A DNA stretch of 64,000 bases from contig NZ_JAKCMI010000023.1 in the NCBI RefSeq assembly GCF_021412585.1, positions 248,001 to 312,000 on the forward strand, read 5' to 3'. A program made the position numbers and the translations under genes. Below, in pieces: positions 1 to 9,286 of the stretch (position 1 is its first letter; every line of letters begins with the position of its first letter). The stretch comes from Halomonas alkalisoli. Its GTDB lineage: Bacteria > Pseudomonadota > Gammaproteobacteria > Pseudomonadales > Halomonadaceae. The notes under the pieces are model-generated. The model saw nothing but the letters and a program-made list of their open reading frames with translations, did no database searches and was not told the DNA's origin.

Positions 1-20
1 GTTCCACGCAGTGACGTTAA

Positions 21-39
21 TTGTACATAGATTGTACAA
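21..39. promoter_or_regulatory. Inverted repeat, candidate operator upstream of the tad locus
   Basis: The arms TTGTACA (21-27) and TGTACAA (33-39) form a perfect 7-bp inverted repeat around a 5-bp spacer. The cores TGTACA also recur 11 bp apart, about one helical turn, which would suit a dimeric DNA-binding protein. No regulator can be assigned from sequence, and the site lies about 340 bp before flp, so it may serve a gene left of the window. Confidence 0.35.
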
Positions 40-375
40 AAAGAGAAGCGATGCGCGTTGGCTGGGGGAGCCACGCTTCTGCATTCGACGAGCCGGCAAG
101 GGCTCGGTTCAACGATAAGGTCATCTCGCTGCCCCAGCGACTCACCATTGGCCTCGCTGCTGTCTCCAGCTTGCAGCTTGCAGCCCCCACTCCGCTGCTT
201 TCGGCACACTCCTTCAGTTTTCTTCAAGCCGCTGCAAGATACTCCTAGTCTTCTGCAAGATACTTCAAGCATTAACACTTGGTAACGTCAATGCTGATTC
301 CCGAGAGCCGGGGCCAGAGGCGCCGGTTACCGACAACAGCAGGCTTGAAAAAGACAAACAGACGGAGATGCAATC
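40..375. other. Non-coding leader region upstream of flp
   Basis: No convincing gene is seen here; the short open frames lack good ribosome sites and resemble nothing. The region holds a direct repeat, CTGCAAGATACT at 232-243 and 253-264, followed by a second CTTCAAG motif. The flp promoter probably lies here, but I see no clean -35/-10 pair and no good sigma-54 site. A GGAG at about 365-368 serves as ribosome site for flp. Confidence 0.4.
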
Positions 376-549
376 ATGAGCAAGCTGATGCAGGGTATCG
401 AGCGTTTCTGGAAAGAAGAAGAGGGCACCGAGGTGGTGGAATGGGCGATGTTGGCTGCCTTACTTGTTGCGGTGGGTACTGTAATTATGGTCACGATAGG
501 TGATGCGGCACTGGCAAGACTAACTGCACTTGCAGGTATGCTTGCGTAA
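376..549 (+). CDS. flp: Flp-type IVb major pilin prepilin
   Basis: A 57-residue protein that is the structural subunit of the Tad pilus. It starts MSKLMQGIERFWKEEEGTE and has a short charged leader, then the prepilin cleavage context EEG^TEVVEW, then one hydrophobic helix (about residues 24-45). Glu at +5 after the processing Gly is conserved as expected for Flp. The usual Tyr at +6 is Trp here. The ATG is preceded by GGAG with an 8-base gap. It is followed by a hairpin and then by the prepilin peptidase gene, as is usual for tad loci. The gene is easily missed because it is so short. The identification is strong from motif plus context. Confidence 0.9.
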   Translation: MSKLMQGIERFWKEEEGTEVVEWAMLAALLVAVGTVIMVTIGDAALARLTALAGMLA

Positions 550-569
550 GGGTAAATAATAGTCAATTT

Positions 570-591
570 TCGCCGACAAGGAAGTCGGCGA
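570..591 (+). terminator. Intercistronic hairpin between flp and cpaA
   Basis: TCGCCGAC (570-577) pairs perfectly with GTCGGCGA (584-591) around a six-base AAGGAA loop. There is no proper T-tract after it, so it is more likely a partial terminator or mRNA-stabilising structure that lets flp be expressed above the downstream assembly genes. Confidence 0.55.
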
Positions 592-630
592 TGCACTCTT
601 CCATTGGAAGATTATTTCTCAGGAAATAAT

Positions 631-1164
631 ATGTTAAATACCGTTTGCTTAATGCTGGTATGGTGCGCAGCAGCCTGGGATCTACGCACGCGGCGGATAC
701 CTAACCGCCTTATTCTGGCCGGGGCCGCCGTCGGGCTGCTGCTGCAGGGAGTGCTGGCAGGCCCAAGCGGTATCCTGGCCGCCACTCTTGGTCTACTGGT
801 GGGGCTGGCGATCCTGATGCCCGGCTATCTGATGGGCTTTACCGGCGCGGGGGACGCCAAGCTGATGGCGTCGATTGGCACCTTGCTGGGACCGTTGGGT
901 GTTTTGCAAGTGGCAATAGTCAGTATGCTTGTTGGCGGTATCGTTGGAATATGCTTCGTTGCTTCGTCGATATTAAGTCGAGATGCTATTTCGCCATGGA
1001 GCCGATACGGATTGATGGCAAAGACGCTGTTATATACTGGAAAGCCACTGTACATTGCCCCTGATAAGGGCGAAGTAATGGGCAAAAAGTTTCCCTTTGC
1101 GGTGTCGATTGCGATCGGAGGAACGGGCTGGATTATCTGGCAATGGTCGCTGGTGGTGGGATAG
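631..1164 (+). CDS. cpaA: Prepilin peptidase CpaA/TadV (A24 family)
   Basis: A polytopic inner-membrane aspartic protease of 177 residues that cleaves Flp and the TadE-type pseudopilins. The two catalytic aspartates are visible: one in the context AAWDLRTRRIPN near the N-terminus and one in the GxGD motif TGAGDAKLMA. Its length fits the short CpaA/TadV type, which lacks the N-methylation domain of PilD. I chose the ATG at 631 because AGGA stands 6 bases before it; an upstream in-frame TTG at 604 has no comparable site. It follows flp after 81 bp. Confidence 0.9.
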   Translation: MLNTVCLMLVWCAAAWDLRTRRIPNRLILAGAAVGLLLQGVLAGPSGILAATLGLLVGLAILMPGYLMGFTGAGDAKLMASIGTLLGPLGVLQVAIVSMLVGGIVGICFVASSILSRDAISPWSRYGLMAKTLLYTGKPLYIAPDKGEVMGKKFPFAVSIAIGGTGWIIWQWSLVVG

Positions 1165-1183
1165 GCGTGGTGGGATAGGACGG

Positions 1184-1249
1184 TCGAATTTTTATAGATT
1201 CGATCAAGAAGATAGCGGTTATTGCCAGATAATTCAGGTGTTTTTATTA
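1184..1249 (+). promoter_or_regulatory. AT-rich gap with inverted repeat and possible second tad promoter
   Basis: The 117-bp gap between cpaA and the ATPase gene is much richer in A+T than its flanks. It has an inverted repeat TCGAAT/ATTCGA (1184-1189 and 1198-1203) and a weak -35/-10 pair, TTGCCA at 1222-1227 and TATTAG at 1244-1249, 16 bp apart. It could be an internal promoter separating flp-cpaA from the assembly genes. Confidence 0.3.
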
Positions 1250-1281
1250 GTTTTGTAACGAAACATTAAGCGGGGTTCGCC

Positions 1282-2640
1282 ATGCCTATCGAAGCCACCG
1301 AGTCCAGTTCAGCCAGCGCCGGCCAGCGGACAGCGGCCATCGCCGTGCCGCGCCCCGGCACGGTGGCGGAAACCGGGCTCCCGGCGCTCTACCTGGGCGA
1401 CCTGCTGGTCAAGCAGCTCTTCGAGCAGGGCGTGCTGGACTTGCACCAACTGAGCGGTGGTGCGGCCCTGGCCGGCAGCGTGGTCGAGGAGGTGTGTCGC
1501 TTCCTTCGCGACGAGGGGCGGGTAGAGGTGCGCGGCCAGGGCGATGGCGGGGCGCTGCGTTTCGGGTTGACCGACCGTGGCCGCGCCTCGGCGCTGGAAG
1601 CGCTGAACCGCGACGGTTACAGCGGCAAGGCGCCGGTCACCCTGGAGCAGTACCAGCAGCGGGTCGAGGCCCAGGCGCTCAGCGACGTGGCGATTCGACG
1701 CGACACGGTCACGGAGGCCTTCGCCGATACGGTGATCGACCCCGCGCTGCTCGACCAACTGGGGCCGGGGCTGCACTCCGGCCGGGCCATGTTCATCCAC
1801 GGCGAGGCGGGCACCGGCAAGAGCTATATCGCCCGGCGCCTGACACGGCTGCTGGAGGGCGAGGTGCTGATCCCCCATGCCATCCTGGTCGGAGGCAAGG
1901 CGGTGCGCTGCTTCGACCCGGCCGTACACCAGGCTGTGGAGGCGACCGAGCAGGACGCCGTGCTCTCGGCGCTCTACCTGGGGCAGGGCCACGATCCGCG
2001 CTTTGTGCGCTGCCGGCGGCCCTGCGTGGTCACCGGTGGCGAGCTGACCATGGAGCGGCTCGAGATCCAGTACGATATGGCGACCCATATCCATCAGGCC
2101 CCCGTCCAGCTGCTGGCCAATAACGGCATGCTGGTGATCGACGACCTGGGCCGCCAGCGCATGTCGCCCACCGAGCTGTTCAACCGCTGGATCGTGCCGT
2201 TGGAAGAGCGGCGCGATTTCCTGGCGCTCTCCAACGGCTACCACTTCAGCGTGCCCTTCGATGTGGCCCTGGTCTTCTCCACCAACCTCGACCCGCTCTC
2301 CCTGGCCGATGCCGCCTTTCTTCGCCGCATCGGCTACAAGATCCGCTTCTCACCCCTGGATCGCGAGGCCTATCGAGCCATCTGGGCCCAGCAGTGCCAG
2401 GCGCAGGGGCTGCCGTTCGAAGGGGCGCTGGTCGATTTCGTGATTGACGAGCTGCATGCCCGCTACAACGTACCGCTGCTGGCCTGCCACCCCCGCGATC
2501 TGCTGAGCCTGGCGCTGGATCAGTTGAGCTACCGGGGTGAAACCACCCCTGACCGCGAGACCCTGAACTGGGCCTGGCAAACCTACTTCGGCGATTTTAC
2601 CGACGGTGACGCTGCCGTGCATGGGAGGGAAGGATCATGA
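1282..2640 (+). CDS. AAA+ ATPase of the tad locus with winged-helix-like N-terminus
   Basis: A 452-residue predicted cytoplasmic ATPase. Residues about 33-110 read like a winged-helix domain (LTDRGRASALEAL is typical of the wing-to-helix end of such folds). The AAA+ core has Walker A GEAGTGKS (174-181), Walker B MLVIDD (283-288), sensor-1 asparagine in FSTN (332-335) and an arginine pair near FLRR (346-349). It is not one of the canonical Cpa/Tad proteins. It overlaps cpaB by 4 bp (ATGA), so it is translationally coupled to the pilus operon. A role in pilus assembly control or remodelling is inferred from position only. Confidence 0.7.
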   Translation: MPIEATESSSASAGQRTAAIAVPRPGTVAETGLPALYLGDLLVKQLFEQGVLDLHQLSGGAALAGSVVEEVCRFLRDEGRVEVRGQGDGGALRFGLTDRGRASALEALNRDGYSGKAPVTLEQYQQRVEAQALSDVAIRRDTVTEAFADTVIDPALLDQLGPGLHSGRAMFIHGEAGTGKSYIARRLTRLLEGEVLIPHAILVGGKAVRCFDPAVHQAVEATEQDAVLSALYLGQGHDPRFVRCRRPCVVTGGELTMERLEIQYDMATHIHQAPVQLLANNGMLVIDDLGRQRMSPTELFNRWIVPLEERRDFLALSNGYHFSVPFDVALVFSTNLDPLSLADAAFLRRIGYKIRFSPLDREAYRAIWAQQCQAQGLPFEGALVDFVIDELHARYNVPLLACHPRDLLSLALDQLSYRGETTPDRETLNWAWQTYFGDFTDGDAAVHGREGS

Positions 2641-3464
2641 AACGCAAAGGTATCTTCGCGATGTTCGCGATTTCACTCTTCATGGCCCTGAGCGCCGCCC
2701 TGGTGGCCATGAGCTGGCTGCAGGAGCAGGGGGGCGAGCGAAACGCCTTGTCCGAAACCAGCGAGGTGGTGGTGGCGGCGATGCAGATTCCCTTCGGTAC
2801 CACGGTGCAGGCGTCCGATCTCAAGGTGATGCAGCTGCCGCCCGAGTCGGTGCCACCGGGCAGCTTCAACGATCTCGACAGCGTCGTGGGGCGTGTCAGC
2901 AACCAGATTATCTATTCCGGTGAGATCCTCCACGAGGGGCGGGTGGCCGAACACTTGGGCGGCAGTGCCCTGGCGGCGCTGCTGGACCACGGCAAGCGCG
3001 CGATGAGCGTGCGGGTCGACGACGTGGTGGGCGTGGCGGGCTTCCTGCTGCCCGGCAACCGGGTCGACGTGGTTTCCACACAGCGCAACAACAACGGCAA
3101 CCGCAACAGCGTCGCGTCGGAAACGATCCTGCGCAACATCAAGGTGCTGGCGGTGGACCAGATCGCCTCCCAGGAGCGTGACGGCCCGGTGATCGTGCGC
3201 GCGGTCACTCTCGAGGTGGACCCGCGCCAGGCCGAGACCCTGGTCCAGGCCACTCAGGAGGGCAAGGTACAGCTCACCCTGCGCAATCCCCTGGACCAGG
3301 AGGACGAGAATGACGTCATGACGGCCCAGCGCTCGGTGCTCAACCTGCCGGAAATCCAGCCGCGGCAACAAGCCAGGCCGGCGCCGGCACCCGCGGCACC
3401 GGTACAGCGTCAGGTCCATGTGATTCGTGGCACCCAGGTCAGCACCGTCAATGTACGCAACTGA
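2637..3464 (+). CDS. cpaB: Pilus assembly protein CpaB/RcpC
   Basis: A 275-residue periplasmic protein with an N-terminal membrane anchor (about residues 6-25). It has a SAF-type domain: FGTTVQASDLKVMQLP followed by the VGRVSNQIIYSGE stretch and a bulkier RcpC/CpaB domain containing DDVVGVAGFLLPGNRVDVV. The C-terminus is Pro/Ala/Gln-rich. CpaB is thought to work with the CpaC secretin at the outer membrane. It is translationally coupled to the preceding ATPase gene and 63 bp before cpaC. Confidence 0.9.
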   Translation: MKRKGIFAMFAISLFMALSAALVAMSWLQEQGGERNALSETSEVVVAAMQIPFGTTVQASDLKVMQLPPESVPPGSFNDLDSVVGRVSNQIIYSGEILHEGRVAEHLGGSALAALLDHGKRAMSVRVDDVVGVAGFLLPGNRVDVVSTQRNNNGNRNSVASETILRNIKVLAVDQIASQERDGPVIVRAVTLEVDPRQAETLVQATQEGKVQLTLRNPLDQEDENDVMTAQRSVLNLPEIQPRQQARPAPAPAAPVQRQVHVIRGTQVSTVNVRN

Positions 3465-3527
3465 CGGCGGTCTTGGGCAAGGGAGCAGTAACAACGGAAA
3501 AGAACGGAAAAGAACAGGGTAAGGCTA

Positions 3528-5198
3528 ATGAAAACACCTTACCAAGCAGGTAACGCGGGGCAAGGGGGAATCAAGATGACCAGACAAGGCGAACAGCGGA
3601 CACGGCGTGACGGGGGGGCTGCCCGCGGGTGGATGAGCTGCAGGGGGATGAGCGGGATAGTGATGCTGGTCTTGCTGCTTGCGGTGAGCTGGGCCGGGCT
3701 GGCTGCGGCCCAGAGCCGGCCCGACCCGGGCAGCAGCCGCAACGTCTCCATGCCCCTGGAGGGGCGCTCGGTGGCGGTGTCCGTGGCGATCAACCAGGGG
3801 CAGGTACTGGAGTTTCCCCGGGCGGTTCGGGTGGTATCGGTGGGCAACCCCGAGATTGCCGATATCGTGGTGATGGGCTCTCGCCAGCTCTATGTGCTGG
3901 GCAAGTCCACCGGCACCACCAATGTAGTGCTGTGGGACCAGGGGGAGCGAGTCGAGGGTGCGCTCAATGTCACGGTGACCCACGACCTGGAAACGCTCAA
4001 GAGTAGCCTGCACCAGCTGCTGCCCGGCGAGAACATTCAGGTGCGCTCGGCCCAGGATGGCATCGTGCTGAGCGGACAGCTCTCCAGCGCCGAGCGGCTG
4101 GAAACCGCCCTGCGCTTGGCCAGTCGCTTCGGCGGCGAGGATGCGGTGCTCAACCTGATGCAGGTGGGGGGCGCCCAGCAGGTGATGCTCGACGTCAAGG
4201 TGGCGGAGGTCTCCCGCTCCCTGGTCAAGCGCCTGGAGGCCAACTTCAACGTCTTCAACGTGGGCTCTTCGGCATTCCGCGGCGGCGCGGTCAGTGGTGG
4301 GGCCAGCTTTCCCGATGCCATATTCGCGGGAGCTGATGGCCTGGGGAGTGCACGCATCCCCGTATTCGGCGGCGGCACCCCCCTTGGCCCGGCGGTCACC
4401 GAGTTCGCGCCGGCCACTGCCACCATCGCCGATACCGGGATATTCGCCAGCTACCAGCGTGGCGACTACCTGCTCAACCTGGTGCTGGACGCGGCCAGCC
4501 GTGAGGGCGTGGCCAAGATCCTGGCCGAGCCCAACCTGACCACGCTGACCGGCCAGCCGGCCCAGTTCCTGGCCGGTGGCGAGTTTCCCATTCCCGTGCC
4601 CCAGGGAAACGGCCAGGTGGCCATCGAGCACAAGGAGTTCGGGGTGGGGCTGGGGTTCCTGCCCACGGTGCTGGACTCCGGCACCATCAACCTCCAGGTG
4701 AACGTCGAGGTCTCCGACCTGGTGCCGGTCAACAGCCTTCAGGTGGGAGTCGGCAGTGGCGTGAGTACCCAGTTCTTCGTCCCGGCGCTGGCCAAGCGTA
4801 GCGCCAGTTCCACGGTGGAGCTCGCCACCGGCCAGACGATCGCCATCGCCGGCATGCTCAACGAGAGCCTGCGCGAGAACGTCGCCAAGATGCCCGGCCT
4901 CGGCGAACTGCCGGTGCTGGGGGTGCTGTTCAGAAGCCAGGAGTTCATCAAGGAGCAGACCGAGCTGGTGATCTTCGTCACCCCGCGGCTGGCGCGCTCC
5001 TTTGCCCCGGAGCAGGTGCGCCTGCCCACCGGCTCCTTCGTGCCACCCAGCGACCTGGAGTTCTACCTGCTGGGTAGCTTTCGGTCCCTGGAGGAAGGTG
5101 GCGACAACCCGCGCCAGCGGCCGAGCAGCTTCGACCTGGAGCTGATGTCGAGCCGCCCCGATGGCGGCACCGAAGGCCGCTTCGGTCATGATCTCTGA
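3528..5198 (+). CDS. cpaC: Tad secretin CpaC/RcpA
   Basis: A 556-residue outer-membrane channel for the pilus. It has a hydrophobic signal segment ending near LAAAQS, an N-terminal pilus-secretin domain (VVSVGNPEIADIVV is the BON-adjacent pattern of this family), a BON-like stretch, and a C-terminal secretin core with VAKILAEPNLTTLTGQPAQF and the VPGLGELP-like sequence KMPGLGELPVLGVLF. A second in-frame ATG at 3576, preceded by AAGGGGG, could be the true start; it would shorten the unusually long region before the signal helix by 16 residues. The C-terminal tail beyond the secretin core is about 70 residues. Confidence 0.93.
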   Translation: MKTPYQAGNAGQGGIKMTRQGEQRTRRDGGAARGWMSCRGMSGIVMLVLLLAVSWAGLAAAQSRPDPGSSRNVSMPLEGRSVAVSVAINQGQVLEFPRAVRVVSVGNPEIADIVVMGSRQLYVLGKSTGTTNVVLWDQGERVEGALNVTVTHDLETLKSSLHQLLPGENIQVRSAQDGIVLSGQLSSAERLETALRLASRFGGEDAVLNLMQVGGAQQVMLDVKVAEVSRSLVKRLEANFNVFNVGSSAFRGGAVSGGASFPDAIFAGADGLGSARIPVFGGGTPLGPAVTEFAPATATIADTGIFASYQRGDYLLNLVLDAASREGVAKILAEPNLTTLTGQPAQFLAGGEFPIPVPQGNGQVAIEHKEFGVGLGFLPTVLDSGTINLQVNVEVSDLVPVNSLQVGVGSGVSTQFFVPALAKRSASSTVELATGQTIAIAGMLNESLRENVAKMPGLGELPVLGVLFRSQEFIKEQTELVIFVTPRLARSFAPEQVRLPTGSFVPPSDLEFYLLGSFRSLEEGGDNPRQRPSSFDLELMSSRPDGGTEGRFGHDL

Positions 5199-5238
5199 CC
5201 TTTATCGCCTTGGCGACTTATCAACAGGGGGCGCGTCC

Positions 5239-5556
5239 ATGTTTCCTTTACAACGATCCAGTGCAGGCAGGCTTTACACCATCCACTTTGCTTTGCCGGT
5301 CCGGCGGTTCCTCGGGGGGCGTCCATGGCTGACAGCAGCCTTGCTGCTCTTCGCCACGCTTCTGGCGGGCTGCATGGCCCCCCAGCCGGGGGCCGACCTG
5401 CCGCCCTATGGCGAGAGCGTGCAGCATACCAAGGCGATGCAGACCTATGAGCCGGGCGATCCGGTGCCGCCGCTACACGGTGCCAAGGCGGCGGAGGCCA
5501 TGCGCCACTATCGACAGGCACCTGGCGGTAGCCAGGCCCCGGCTTCACTGCCCTGA
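5239..5556 (+). CDS. Small lipoprotein of the tad locus (CpaD/RcpB position)
   Basis: A 105-residue protein with a hydrophobic segment ending in the lipobox LLAGC (Cys45), so it is probably outer-membrane anchored. The mature part is only about 60 residues and contains YGESVQHTKAMQTYEPGD and LHGAKAAEAMRHYR. I recall this spacing (G-S-V, Q, P, G-A-A, Y) from small lipoproteins of other tad loci, but cannot verify it. It occupies the cpaD/rcpB slot between secretin and cpaE but is much shorter than CpaD. The start at 5239 is chosen for the CAGGGGG about 8 bases before it. Confidence 0.65.
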   Translation: MFPLQRSSAGRLYTIHFALPVRRFLGGRPWLTAALLLFATLLAGCMAPQPGADLPPYGESVQHTKAMQTYEPGDPVPPLHGAKAAEAMRHYRQAPGGSQAPASLP

Positions 5557-5622
5557 ACGGCCCCAGCCATCGGCAGCAGGCCACGCGGCAATCAGGGTTT
5601 TCCATGACAAGCAGGTGACGCA

Positions 5623-6813
5623 ATGCGTAAACGGCTCGAGATATTGCTGGCGGGAAGAACCCGGGATGAACTGGGTGCCCTGGAGTCGCTGCTGAGTAGC
5701 CAGGGCGATATCCAGGTCACTTCTCGCCTGATGATCAACGGCAACGTCGATCCCCTGGAAGGGGTGGCACCCCTTCCCGATGCCCTGGTGCTGCTGGTGG
5801 GCACCCACTGGGAGGCGGAACTGATGGCCCTGTGCGAGCGACCGGCGGCGGAGCGCCCACCCCTGCTGGTGGTGGGCCCCAAGGGAAACGTGGAGCTGAT
5901 CCGCCTGGCCATGCGCGCCGGGGCGCGTGATTTCTTCTCGCCACCCATCGACGATGCTGAGATCTTCCACTTCCTGCGCGAGCTGGCCCGGAATCGGCGC
6001 GACGACCCGAGCCACGCCGCACGGATAACGGCGGTGATCAATGCCAAAGGGGGCTCCGGGGCCAGCCTGGTGGCCGCCAACCTGGCCCACTGCCTGGCAC
6101 GGCAGGAGCGGGATACCGTGCTGGTGGATCTCGACGTGCAGTTCGGCTCCTTGCCGCTTTACTTCAACGTGACCCCGGACCATGGCCTGGTTCGGGCACT
6201 GGAATCGGCCGACAGCCTGGACGCCCTGGCCATGGAGGCCTACCTGAAATACCACCCCAGCGGGGTGGGGCTGCTGGCCTCCTCGCCGGGGGACCACTTG
6301 AGCCTCGGCGAAGTGCCCGAAACCCGCGTCGAACAGCTGCTGGCGGTGCTCTGCCAGAGCCAGGAGGAGGTGGTGGTCGACCTGCCGCGCTGGATCAACG
6401 GCGCGACCGCCTGCGTGCTGGAGCGCGCCGAACACGTGCTGGTGGTGATGCAGCAGAGTGTGGCCCACCTGCATGATGCCCAGCGCCTCCGCGACATTCT
6501 CGTTCATGAGCTTGGCATGCTGGCTTCCCGGATCAGCGTGGTGGTCAACCGCTACGACAAGCGCAGTGACGTGACTCTCGCGGCGATCGAGGATGCCCTG
6601 CCGGGCCTGTCGCTGCAGACGCTGCCCAACGACTTCAAGCGCGCCAGCCACAGCATCAACGTGGGCAGCCCGCTTCACGAAATCGCCCCCCGGGCACCCC
6701 TGACTCGACAGATCGAGGAGCTGACCCGGTCGCTTGCGACCCGTCAGGAAGCGGGCGCCGGCCGGGGCAAGAAGCGCTCGCTGCTGGGCTGGGCATTGCC
6801 TGGCCGGCACTGA
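5623..6813 (+). CDS. cpaE: Pilus localisation ATPase CpaE/TadZ
   Basis: A 396-residue protein. The N-terminal ~125 residues resemble an atypical receiver domain ending in MRAGARDFFSPPID. The C-terminal part is a MinD/ParA-like fold with the deviant Walker A motif KGGSGAS (142-148), followed by LVDLDVQFG and VVVDLPRW. The usual second lysine of the P-loop is Ala, a known feature of many CpaE/TadZ proteins, while the signature lysine of KGG is kept. It is expected to place the Tad machine in the cell. It lies 67 bp after the lipoprotein gene. Confidence 0.9.
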   Translation: MRKRLEILLAGRTRDELGALESLLSSQGDIQVTSRLMINGNVDPLEGVAPLPDALVLLVGTHWEAELMALCERPAAERPPLLVVGPKGNVELIRLAMRAGARDFFSPPIDDAEIFHFLRELARNRRDDPSHAARITAVINAKGGSGASLVAANLAHCLARQERDTVLVDLDVQFGSLPLYFNVTPDHGLVRALESADSLDALAMEAYLKYHPSGVGLLASSPGDHLSLGEVPETRVEQLLAVLCQSQEEVVVDLPRWINGATACVLERAEHVLVVMQQSVAHLHDAQRLRDILVHELGMLASRISVVVNRYDKRSDVTLAAIEDALPGLSLQTLPNDFKRASHSINVGSPLHEIAPRAPLTRQIEELTRSLATRQEAGAGRGKKRSLLGWALPGRH

Positions 6814-6887
6814 TTATCGCCACTTACAACAACCGCTACTAACGAATAGCAGCACCGCTCAAGCGAACCATAGCAAGGAGAACGGCC

Positions 6888-8242
<1,355 letters not shown>

Positions 8243-8252
<10 letters not shown>

Positions 8253-9235
8253 GCAGCCTGGGTATCCGGCTTTCCGACGAGATGATCGTGGTCGGCATGA
8301 TCTTCATAGCCGCCTTCCTGCTGATCCAGAGCTTCCTGGTGCCGGCCTTCGGCGAGAACCGCCAGGTTCAGAAGCGGCTCAAGAAGCGCCTGCGGGCCAT
8401 CTCCGACGAGGCGCATCAGGGCAATATCTCCCTGGTGCGGCGCAAGTACCTGCGTGAGCTGGGGCCCCTGGAGCGGGCCTTGGAGTCGCTGCCCGGCATG
8501 GAGCGGGTGGAGCGGCTGGTCGAGCAGACGGGAAAGGAAACACCGGGCTATCGGGTGGTGCTTACATCGGTTTGCCTGGGCGGCATAGCCGGTGTAGCAG
8601 GCTTCCATTTGTTACCGCTGCCGCTGGCCCTGCTGCTGGGGCTAGGCGTGGCCTATGTGCCCTTCCTGCGACTTACTGTGGCTCGCAGCCGGCGCCTGGC
8701 CCGCTTCGAGGAGCAACTGCCCGATGCTCTGATCGTCATGGCCCGGGCGCTGCGCGCCGGTCACCCCTTCAGCGATGCCATGCACCTTGTCGCCGAGGAG
8801 ATGGCCGAGCCCATCGCCGGCGAGTTTCGCACCACCTTCATGGAGATCAACTACGGCGGCGAGGTGCGCAACGCGATGCTTGGCCTGCTGCGCCGGGTCC
8901 AGAGCGTGACGGTGATGATCTTCGTCACCTCGGTGCTGATCCAGAAGGAAACCGGCGGCAACCTCGCCGAGCTGCTTGACGGCCTGGCCGCGGTGGTGCG
9001 CGATCGCTTCCGCTTCCACCGCAAGGTGCGCACCCTCTCGGCCCAGGGACGCATGGCCGCCTGGATTCTCGCGCTGCTGCCCTTCGTGTTAGCGGGAATC
9101 CTGAGCCTAGTCTCGCCGAACTTTCTTCCCATGCTGACCCAGGACCCCGTGGGTCGTCAGCTGGTGGTGATTGGCTTTGTGTTGGTAGTTCTCGGGATTC
9201 TGTGGATGCGCAAGATCGTACGCATCGAGGTATGA
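8243..9235 (+). CDS. tadB: Tad inner-membrane platform protein TadB
   Basis: A 330-residue GspF-family protein. It has one N-terminal transmembrane helix (AAFLLIQSFLVP), a pair in the first third (GIAGVAGFHLLPL onward), a cytoplasmic GspF domain with LPDALIVMARALRAGHPF and KETGGNLAELLDGL, and two helices at the C-terminus. With TadC it forms the membrane platform that couples CpaF to pilin extraction. The start overlaps the end of cpaF. Confidence 0.93.
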
Positions 9236-9286
9236 GTGCGCTGGGTGATCGTAATGAGTGCGCGTGATGAGTGAGGAGGGCAGGAC

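Noticed and set aside
21..285. Short open frames at the window start
   Set aside because: No ribosome site, no recognisable sequence, and overlapping repeats; treated as leader region.
3525..5189. Long - strand frame opposite the secretin gene
   Set aside because: Low-information sequence typical of antisense frames; the + strand gene has strong family motifs.
6040..6075. CpaE as a dead ATPase because its P-loop reads KGGSGAS
   Set aside because: Loss of the second lysine is common in CpaE/TadZ proteins, so it is not evidence of decay.
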